The notes beneath the pieces were generated by a model. The model searched no databases and was not told the origin of the DNA. It saw only the letters and a list, made by a program, of their open reading frames with translations. A stretch of DNA of 64,000 nt from NCBI RefSeq assembly GCF_008271805.1, contig NZ_VSRY01000140.1, forward strand, positions 1-64,000, read 5' to 3'. Shown here piece by piece: positions 58,592-64,000 of this stretch. The translations under genes were made by a program, and so were the position numbers. The DNA comes from Streptomyces sp. TRM49041 (lineage in GTDB: Bacteria; Actinomycetota; Actinomycetes; Streptomycetales; Streptomycetaceae). The first letter of the stretch is position 1, and every line of letters starts with the position of its first letter.

Positions 58592-59560
58592 GTGGGGTTC
58601 TTCGTCTTCCTGCCGCTCGTACTGCCCCTGACCGCGTGGCCGATCGCCCGCCTCGCCGAACAGCATCTGCACCCGCGTACCGCGACGCGGCTGCTGTCGG
58701 GCGTCGCCGGGGTGTTCGCGCTGTGCAGCACACTGTGCCTGGGTCTGCTGATGGTCGTCGGCACCGCGCAACTGCCCGGCAATCCGCTGCCGGACGGCTG
58801 GTCGGACCCCGAGGTGCGGGCGGCGCTGCCCTACGACGAGGTCGCCGGCCGACTGGCCATACCGGCGCTGTTCGCCGTCGTGGTGGCCTGCACACGCACG
58901 CTGTGGCGCCACGCCGCCCGGCACCGGCACGCCCATCAGGCGCTGTCCGGCCTCCGCCCGACCCTCGTCGCCGTACTCCCGGACCCGGACCCGTACGCCT
59001 ACGCCCTGCCGGGACGGCGCGGCGGCCGCCTGCGGCGCACGGGCCGGCGGCCGGCCTGGCCCGGGCGGGTCGTCGTGTCGGCCGGGATGCTCGACCGGCT
59101 CGCCTCCAGGGAGCGGCGGGCTCTGTTCGCACACGAGCGGGCGCATCTCGACGGCGCCCATCACCGGTACCTGCTGGCCGTACGGCTCGCCGCGCGGGCC
59201 AACCCGTTCCTGCGGCCGCTGTGCACCGCCGTCGCCTACACCGCCGAGCGATGGGCCGACGAGGACGCCGCCGACGCGCTGGGTGACCGGCGGGTGGTCG
59301 CGCGGGCGATCGGGAGGGCGGCGCTCGTGTCGCGGGGAACGCGCGTGGGGCTGCCGGGGTTCGCGGTGGGCGGGCCCGTGCCGCGCAGGGTCGCCGCGCT
59401 GCTCGGGCCCGCTCCGGCCGCTCGGGTGTGGCCGCCCGCGTTCACGTCGGTCGGGCTCGCCGTGTGGAGCGCGGCGGCCGGTACGGCGGTCTCCGCGCTC
59501 TCCTCCGCCAACTCGGCCGTCGCCCTCTTCACCGTCCTGCGGGCCGCCACCGCCGTATAG
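58592..59560 (+). CDS. M56/M48-type membrane metalloprotease (BlaR1-like, no sensor domain)
   Basis: 322 residues from GTG 58592, four bases after the blaI-type stop. Membrane helices at about 1-20, 34-55, 90-108 and two at the C-terminal end. The cytoplasmic protease loop has VVVSAGMLDRLASRERRALF then HERAHLDGAHHRY (HExxH) and a third ligand in RWADEDAADALG. Unlike BlaR1 there is no penicillin-binding sensor domain, as in most actinobacterial members. It probably cleaves or activates through the partner repressor. The signal is unknown. Confidence 0.9.
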   Translation: MGFFVFLPLVLPLTAWPIARLAEQHLHPRTATRLLSGVAGVFALCSTLCLGLLMVVGTAQLPGNPLPDGWSDPEVRAALPYDEVAGRLAIPALFAVVVACTRTLWRHAARHRHAHQALSGLRPTLVAVLPDPDPYAYALPGRRGGRLRRTGRRPAWPGRVVVSAGMLDRLASRERRALFAHERAHLDGAHHRYLLAVRLAARANPFLRPLCTAVAYTAERWADEDAADALGDRRVVARAIGRAALVSRGTRVGLPGFAVGGPVPRRVAALLGPAPAARVWPPAFTSVGLAVWSAAAGTAVSALSSANSAVALFTVLRAATAV

Positions 59561-59564
59561 GCGC

Positions 59565-59598
59565 CCGTCGCCCTGTACGGGCCGTCGCCCTGTACGGG
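59565..59598 (+). repeat. Two tandem 17-bp repeats
   Basis: ccgtcgccctgtacggg repeated exactly twice between the M56 gene stop and the convergent TerB gene; each copy can fold a small hairpin and may aid termination. Confidence 0.85.
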
Positions 59599-59628
59599 CC
59601 GCCCCCAGGGACCGGCGAGGGCGTGTGT

Positions 59629-60084
59629 CTACAGGTCGAACTCGTGCGGCGGCAGGTCCAGCGTGAAGCACGCCTCCCGTACGACCGCCTGCTCCGTCTT
59701 GTCGAAGTCGCCGTCGGCGCCGCCGATGACGATGCCGATCTGGATGACAGCCCGCGCCTCCGCCGCGTTCTTCCTCGCCTTGGCGATCTCCTGCAGCACG
59801 CTCACCTTGCCGAACGCGAAGTCGGCCGTCAGCTTGTCGAGGTTCTCCTCGAAGCGGCGGCGCAGATCGTCCGCCGGGAAGTTCCGCAGGACGTCGTTGG
59901 TGGCGATCAGCTGGGCGACGCGCTGCCGCTCGGACGGGTCGATGGTGCCGTCGGCGGCGGCGACCAGCGCGCACATCGCCATGCTCGCGTCCCTGAACGC
60001 ACCGCTCTTCAGGTCGTTCTTCTTCGCCGTGAGCTGCGTCTGCATCGTCGACGCGGACTCCTTGATGCGGTCCCACAGGGCCAT
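59629..60084 (-). CDS. TerB-family tellurite-resistance/stress protein
   Basis: 151 residues from ATG 60084 with GGAGCG upstream. Single TerB domain, all helical: MALWDRIKESASTMQTQLTA, MALVAAADGTIDPSER-like acidic loop (ALVAAADGTIDPSERQRVAQ), and a second acidic loop IVIGGADGDFDKTEQAVVRE. The paired Asp loops are thought to bind metal. It is separate from any ter cluster. Its promoter region carries the palindrome at 60161, shared with the HhH gene. Confidence 0.9.
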   Translation of the reverse strand: MALWDRIKESASTMQTQLTAKKNDLKSGAFRDASMAMCALVAAADGTIDPSERQRVAQLIATNDVLRNFPADDLRRRFEENLDKLTADFAFGKVSVLQEIAKARKNAAEARAVIQIGIVIGGADGDFDKTEQAVVREACFTLDLPPHEFDL

Positions 60085-60160
60085 TCGAGCGCTCCATCCG
60101 TGCGGTGGGGGTGTCTGCCGGGGGACGGTCGGGCCGAAGGGGGGCCCGATCGTCCCGGCA

Positions 60161-60182
60161 ACTTCTACAGGTATGTAGAAGT
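60161..60182. promoter_or_regulatory. Palindromic operator ACTTCTACA-N4-TGTAGAAGT
   Basis: Perfect 9-bp arms around GGTA, 77 bp upstream of the terB start. A second copy of the core (TCTACA-N4-TGTAGA) lies at 60545-60560 upstream of the neighbouring HhH gene. Confidence 0.75.
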
Positions 60183-60295
60183 TATCAGGGTGCCTGTCTC
60201 ACCCCTCCTTCTCCGAGCCCTCCTCGCCTCGGAGAAGTCGCCGATCTCGGCCACGGCCTCGGCGGCGACCGGGTGTGCGAAAGGCCCTCGGACCC

Positions 60296-60517
60296 CTACT
60301 TGGCGGACGTGTCCAGCGCCGCCAGAGCCTGGGCCCGACGTACGTACTTGAGATCGGCCAGGTCGGCGACCGTCTTGACCCCGAACGCCTCCTGGAGCAG
60401 CTCGCCGTCCCGGTCCGAGACGCCCTTCAGGGCGGAGACGGGGGCGGCGAGTATCTCGGACAGGGTCTTGTCCGCGAACGCCTTGTCCAGCACCTTGTCC
60501 AGGTCGATCGAAGCCAT
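60296..60517 (-). CDS. Small helix-hairpin-helix-like protein (73 aa)
   Basis: 73 residues from ATG 60517, behind GCAGGAGGG. It starts MASIDLDKVLDKAFADKTLS and contains LKGVSDRDGELLQEAFGVKTVADLADL, a HhH-like repeat resembling the helical end domains of DNA repair proteins, but without a catalytic part. The sequence is entirely helical and soluble. Its promoter region carries the same palindrome as terB, so the two genes are probably one regulon. Function unknown. Confidence 0.8.
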   Translation of the reverse strand: MASIDLDKVLDKAFADKTLSEILAAPVSALKGVSDRDGELLQEAFGVKTVADLADLKYVRRAQALAALDTSAK

Positions 60518-60544
60518 GGCGGCCCTCCTGCGGGTCAGTGGTCA

Positions 60545-60560
60545 TCTACATGCGTGTAGA
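60545..60560. promoter_or_regulatory. Second copy of the TCTACA-N4-TGTAGA operator
   Basis: tctaca-tgcg-tgtaga, 28 bp upstream of the HhH gene start, matching the centre of the dyad at 60161-60182 including the four-base spacer. Confidence 0.72.
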
Positions 60561-60709
60561 AGCCTAGGGTGGCGGCCTGCTCCATGGGGGAAGTCGGCGG
60601 GAACCTGTGGAAAACCGGCCGGAAACGTATGTGTGAACGCCCAATGGTGGACAATCGGGGCATAAGACCCTCCATGGTGGAAGGTGTCGGCGTAGGAGAA
60701 AGGCGTGTC

Positions 60710-61627
60710 ATGTCAGCGTCGCGGACCCACTCGCGCTACGTCCCCGACAGGGGTCTCACCACCCGCATGGTGACGACCATGTTCCTGATCGGGCTGCTGT
60801 ACGTCGTCTTCGTCGGCGTCCTCATGGCCTTCCTGCGGGGCTCGTGGCCCCTGATCCTGCTGATCGCCGGCGCGCTGTTCATCGCGCAGTTCTGGTTCAG
60901 CGACCGGATCGCGGCGTACAGCATGGGCGCACGGGAGGTCACCCCGGAGCAGGCGCCCGAGCTGCACGGCGCCGTCGACCGGATCTGCGCCCTCGCCGAC
61001 ATGCCGAAGCCCCGCGTGGCGATCGCCGACACCGACGTACCCAACGCCTTCGCGACCGGGCGCAGCCAGAACACCGCGCTCGTCTGCGCCACGACAGGGC
61101 TGCTGCGGCGGCTGGAGCCCGACGAACTGGAGGGCGTGCTGGCCCACGAGCTGTCGCACGTCGCGCACCGGGACGTCGTCGTGATGACCATCGCGGCGTT
61201 TCTGGGCGTCCTGGCGGGCGCCATGGCGCGCGTGGCGCTGTGGGGCGGCTTCGGGCGGGCCGGGCACAGCCGGGACGGGGGCGCGGCGGTGGCGGTGCTG
61301 CTGATCCCGGTGATCAGCGCGGTCGTGTACATCATCGGCTTCCTGCTGACCAGGCTGCTGGCCCGGTACCGCGAGCTGTCCGCCGACCGCGCGGCAGCCC
61401 TGCTGACCGGGCGCCCCTCGTCGCTGGCCTCCGCCCTGACGAAGGTCACCGGGCAGATGGGGCAGATCCCCACGCGGGACCTGCGGAAGGCGGAGCCGTA
61501 CAACGCCTTCTGGTTCGCGCCGGCGTTCTCCTCCAAGGAGAGCCTGGGGCGGCTGCTCTCCTCGCACCCGCCGCTCGAGCGGCGGCTCGACCAGCTGGCG
61601 CGGATCTCGTCCCAGCTGGGGCGGTAG
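60710..61627 (+). CDS. htpX: Membrane metalloprotease HtpX (M48)
   Basis: 305 residues from ATG 60710, with AGGAGAAAGG upstream. Two N-terminal helices (MFLIGLLYVVFVGVLMAFL; LILLIAGALFIAQFWF), then the M48 domain with DTDVPNAFATG, VLAHELSHVAHRDVVV (HExxH) and RYRELSADRAAALLTG (third ligand Glu), plus two further helices. HtpX degrades misfolded membrane proteins under stress. It is followed 20 bp later by pspAB, the usual actinobacterial pairing. Confidence 0.96.
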   Translation: MSASRTHSRYVPDRGLTTRMVTTMFLIGLLYVVFVGVLMAFLRGSWPLILLIAGALFIAQFWFSDRIAAYSMGAREVTPEQAPELHGAVDRICALADMPKPRVAIADTDVPNAFATGRSQNTALVCATTGLLRRLEPDELEGVLAHELSHVAHRDVVVMTIAAFLGVLAGAMARVALWGGFGRAGHSRDGGAAVAVLLIPVISAVVYIIGFLLTRLLARYRELSADRAAALLTGRPSSLASALTKVTGQMGQIPTRDLRKAEPYNAFWFAPAFSSKESLGRLLSSHPPLERRLDQLARISSQLGR

Positions 61628-61647
61628 GAAGGGGCGGGTGGTCGGCC

Positions 61648-62232
61648 GTGGGGTTCCTCGATGTGCTGCTGGGGCGCAGCAAGCCGGTACGTCCCGACCT
61701 GGACCAGCTGTTCGGCGTGCCGGGTGCGGCGCTGACTCTGGAGGCGGCGACGGGGTTCATGCCGACGGGAGCCGGGTCGGTGTGTTTCGCGGGGGTCGAG
61801 GGCGGGGCCTTCGCGCGCGTACGGGACGAGGTGCGGGACCTGCTGGACGCGGACACCGGGCGGGGCGGGGTGCCGGTGGAGTTCAGCCGTGACGCGTACG
61901 GGTACAGCTGGCTGCTGGCGCGGCACGCGGGGGACGACGTGGTGTCGGTCGTCAATGACCTGCACGCGGTCAACACGCTGCTGCAGGACGGGGGGTTCGG
62001 GCCGCATCTGCTGTGCTCGCTGACCGGCTTCCGGCACCCGGACGATCAGCGGGTGCTGGCGCTCGTGTACCTCTACAAGCGGGGCTCCTTCTATCCGTTC
62101 GCGCCGGTCACGGGGGTGGAGCGGCGGGACAACGCCCTGGAGTTGCAGGTGCGGGCGCTGCTGGCGGACGAACTGCGGATGGAGCCGGACCTGAGCCGGT
62201 GGTTCCCGGTGTGGGGCGCACCGGGGCTCTGA
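61648..62232 (+). CDS. pspAB: PspA-associated protein PspAB
   Basis: 194 residues from GTG 61648. The start MGFLDVLLGRSKPVRPDLDQ and the pattern GVPVEFSRDAYGYSWLLA, VVNDLHAVNTLLQDGGFGPH, LVYLYKRGSFYPFAP and the terminal DLSRWFPVWGAPGL match the family found next to htpX and phage-shock genes in actinobacteria. Soluble alpha/beta protein whose role in the PspA-linked envelope-stress response is not biochemically defined. Co-transcribed with htpX. Confidence 0.9.
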   Translation: MGFLDVLLGRSKPVRPDLDQLFGVPGAALTLEAATGFMPTGAGSVCFAGVEGGAFARVRDEVRDLLDADTGRGGVPVEFSRDAYGYSWLLARHAGDDVVSVVNDLHAVNTLLQDGGFGPHLLCSLTGFRHPDDQRVLALVYLYKRGSFYPFAPVTGVERRDNALELQVRALLADELRMEPDLSRWFPVWGAPGL

Positions 62233-62414
62233 CGGCCGGCCCGGCGGCGCTTCGGCCGCCGCGCCCCGAGCCGACCGGGGATCCGTGCAGCTGTACCGGC
62301 GGGGCGTGGGGAGGCCGGCGGGGGTAGGGTGACCACCCGCCGGGCCGTTGACCTGCTGTCGACGCGGACAGGACCGGACAGACCGAGACACGTACGGGAA
62401 GGCCCGGAGCAGCA

Positions 62415-63788
62415 GTGGCAGGACGCGCGACATGGGTGTGGCAGAAGCTGTTCACCACACACCCGGCCCGCACGGTCGTCATGGCCTTCGCCGCCGTGAT
62501 CCTCGGCGGTACGGCCGTGCTGACGCTGCCCCTCGCCTCCGAGGACGGCGGCGCCACCGGCTTCGTCACCGCGCTCTTCACCGCCACGTCCGCCGTGTGC
62601 GTCACCGGCCTGGTCGTCGTCGACACCGGTACGTACTGGAGCGGCTTCGGCGAGGGCGTCATCCTGGCGCTCATCCAGGTCGGCGGCTTCGGCATCATGA
62701 CCCTGGCCTCGCTGCTCGGCATCCTCGTCTCCGGCAAGCTGCGGCTCCGCATGCAGCTCACCGCGCAGGCCGAGACCAAGAGCCTCGGCATCGGCGACGT
62801 ACGCAGGGTGCTGATCGGCGTCGGCAAGACGACCGCCGCCGTCGAGCTCGCCGTGGGCGCGTGGCTCGCGCTGCGCTTCCGCCTCGGCTACGGCATGCCG
62901 ATCGGCGAATCCGTCTACCACGGGGCCTTCCACGCCGTCTCGGCCTTCAACAACGCCGGGTTCGGACTGCGCCCCGACAGCCTCACCATGTTCGCCTCCG
63001 ACCCGTTGGTGACGCTGCCCGTGTCGGTCGCCGTGATCCTGGGCGGTCTCGGCTTCCCCGTCCTGCTGGAGCTGCTCCGGCACCGCGACCGGCGGCGTAC
63101 GACCGGTCGGCGCGGCTGGTCGCTGCACACCAAGCTGACCCTGGTCACGACGGCCGGGCTGCTGCTCACCGGCACCGTGCTGACCTGCCTGCTCGAATGG
63201 GGCAACCCGGGCACGCTCGGCCCGCTCCACTGGGGCGAGAAGCTGCTGAACGGCTTCTTCCACTCCACGATGAGCCGTACCGCCGGCTTCAACGCCATCG
63301 ACATCGGCGCCATGGAGGCGTCGACGCTGCTGATGACCTGCACGCTGATGTTCGTCGGCGGCGGCAGCGCCGGTACGGCGGGCGGCATCAAGGTGACCAC
63401 GTTCGCGGTGCTGGCCGCCGCGATGGTCGCCGAGGCGCGCGGCGAACCGCACTCGATGGTCATGGGTCGCCGCATCGCCCCGCACGCCCTGCGCCAGGCC
63501 CTGACCGTCGCCCTGCTCGGCGTGGGCTTCGTGACAGCCGCCACGCTCGCGCTCCTCACGGTGGTCGAGGCACCCTTGCAGGCGGTGCTGTTCGAAGCCG
63601 TGTCGGCGTTCGGCACGGTCGGTCTGTCCACCGGTATCACCGGTGACCTCCCGGTCTCCGGAGAGCTCATCGTGATTCTGCTGATGTTCGTCGGCCGGCT
63701 CGGACCGGTCACACTCGTCTCGGCGCTCGCACTCCGCGAGCGGACCCGCCGGTACGAGCTACCCGAGGAGCGACCTGTCATTGGGTAA
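62415..63788 (+). CDS. trkH: TrkH/KtrB-family potassium translocating subunit
   Basis: 457 residues from GTG 62415 with GGAGCAGCA upstream. Eight or more helices and four P-loop repeats, recognisable as TSAVCVTGLVV, SAFNNAGFGL, SRTAGFNAID and SAFGTVGLSTGI, each with the selectivity-filter Gly. The length is nearer KtrB than TrkH. It imports K+ together with the cytosolic NAD-binding regulator encoded by the next gene, whose TTG start overlaps its stop by eight bases. Confidence 0.94.
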   Translation: MAGRATWVWQKLFTTHPARTVVMAFAAVILGGTAVLTLPLASEDGGATGFVTALFTATSAVCVTGLVVVDTGTYWSGFGEGVILALIQVGGFGIMTLASLLGILVSGKLRLRMQLTAQAETKSLGIGDVRRVLIGVGKTTAAVELAVGAWLALRFRLGYGMPIGESVYHGAFHAVSAFNNAGFGLRPDSLTMFASDPLVTLPVSVAVILGGLGFPVLLELLRHRDRRRTTGRRGWSLHTKLTLVTTAGLLLTGTVLTCLLEWGNPGTLGPLHWGEKLLNGFFHSTMSRTAGFNAIDIGAMEASTLLMTCTLMFVGGGSAGTAGGIKVTTFAVLAAAMVAEARGEPHSMVMGRRIAPHALRQALTVALLGVGFVTAATLALLTVVEAPLQAVLFEAVSAFGTVGLSTGITGDLPVSGELIVILLMFVGRLGPVTLVSALALRERTRRYELPEERPVIG

Positions 63789-64000
63789 CTACCTGCACAA
63801 CCTGCGCCGCAGGCGCCGTAAGCGCCTCGCCGAACTCGAACCGAGCGACCAGCGCGTCGCCGTCATCGGCCTCGGCCGCTTCGGCAGCTCGCTGGCCTAC
63901 GAGCTGACCCGGCGCGGCTGGGACGTCCTCGGCATCGACACCAGCCACCAGCTGGTCCAGCGGGTCAGCGACGTCCTCACCCACTCGGCCGTCGCCGACT
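63781..64000 (+). CDS. trkA: TrkA/KtrA-type NAD-binding potassium regulator (partial)
   Basis: 73 visible residues; the gene runs off the window end. A TTG at 63781 with GGAG about 11 bases upstream gives the start MGNYLHNLRRRRRKRLAELE, a basic lead of about 25 residues, followed by the RCK_N Rossmann segment VAVIGLGRFGSSLAYELTRR and GIDTSHQLVQRV. It gates the preceding TrkH-type subunit in response to nucleotides. The TTG start inside the trkH 3' end implies translational coupling. Confidence 0.9.
   Translation, partial: MGNYLHNLRRRRRKRLAELEPSDQRVAVIGLGRFGSSLAYELTRRGWDVLGIDTSHQLVQRVSDVLTHSAVAD

Overview
The window is a high-GC actinobacterial chromosome segment, almost certainly Streptomyces. 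It carries a tandem pair of SigB-family sporulation-type sigma factors, an SsgA-like protein, a subtilisin-inhibitor (SSI-type) protein, GTG and occasional TTG starts, dense ATGA/GTGA stop-start overlaps, and two perfect Streptomyces-type parS sites (GTTTCACGTGAAAC). The parS sites suggest the oriC-proximal part of the chromosome. From memory, and not checked here, the order SSI inhibitor, tRNAs, two-component pair, sigma pair, tadA, upp resembles the S. coelicolor SCO4009-SCO4041 region, whereas the cobalamin block would be out of place in such an alignment.

Layout. 0-3.4 kb: a truncated PAS-PAS pseudo-histidine kinase, an SSI-like inhibitor, tRNA-Ser(GCU) and tRNA-Arg(ACG). 3.4-5.2 kb: a graveyard of a degraded tyrosine integrase, a frameshifted TPR-type regulator and a NUDIX fragment beside the tRNA-Arg, the scar of an integrative element. 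5.4-13.4 kb: a tightly coupled run of a small protein, DUF2797, an amidohydrolase, an OmpR-type two-component pair, a GT2-GtrA fusion and an ArnT/YkcB-like glycosyltransferase. 13.4-18.3 kb: two DHA2 drug exporters facing each other, one with a TetR gene, one with a MarR gene, each with clear operators. 18.3-26.2 kb: a lipoprotein, sigma factors (probably sigN and sigF), a Dabb protein with a 54-residue membrane partner, tRNA-Ser(CGA), tadA with its partner gene, upp and a LytR_C protein. 26.4-29.8 kb: a secreted M28 aminopeptidase, a HhH glycosylase-like protein and a prolyl aminopeptidase.

30-42 kb is a cobalamin cluster (cbiD, cobK, cobIJ, cobH, cobG, cobN) with a cobalamin riboswitch in front of cobN. 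It is interrupted at 31.9-34.7 kb by a TetR/FAD-monooxygenase pair and a secreted, possibly aerolysin-like beta protein. 42-50 kb holds house-keeping and envelope genes, plus a 28-residue KdpF-like peptide gene without kdpABC. 50.5-54.8 kb carries an SsgA-like protein, a cytosolic copper-storage protein (Csp3-like), a crcB-DUF190-crcB fluoride operon, and a TetR/oxidoreductase divergon whose operator fills the -35/-10 spacer.

54.9-57.8 kb is a four-gene operon (XRE regulator, ImmA/IrrE peptidase, seven-helix membrane protein, PAP2-like membrane protein). It is the best candidate here for an undescribed signalling system. 58-64 kb contains a BlaI/M56 pair, a TerB protein and a HhH protein whose genes share one palindromic operator, htpX-pspAB, and a TrkH/TrkA potassium system cut by the window end. 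Coding density is high. No CRISPR array, rRNA or intact insertion sequence was seen.
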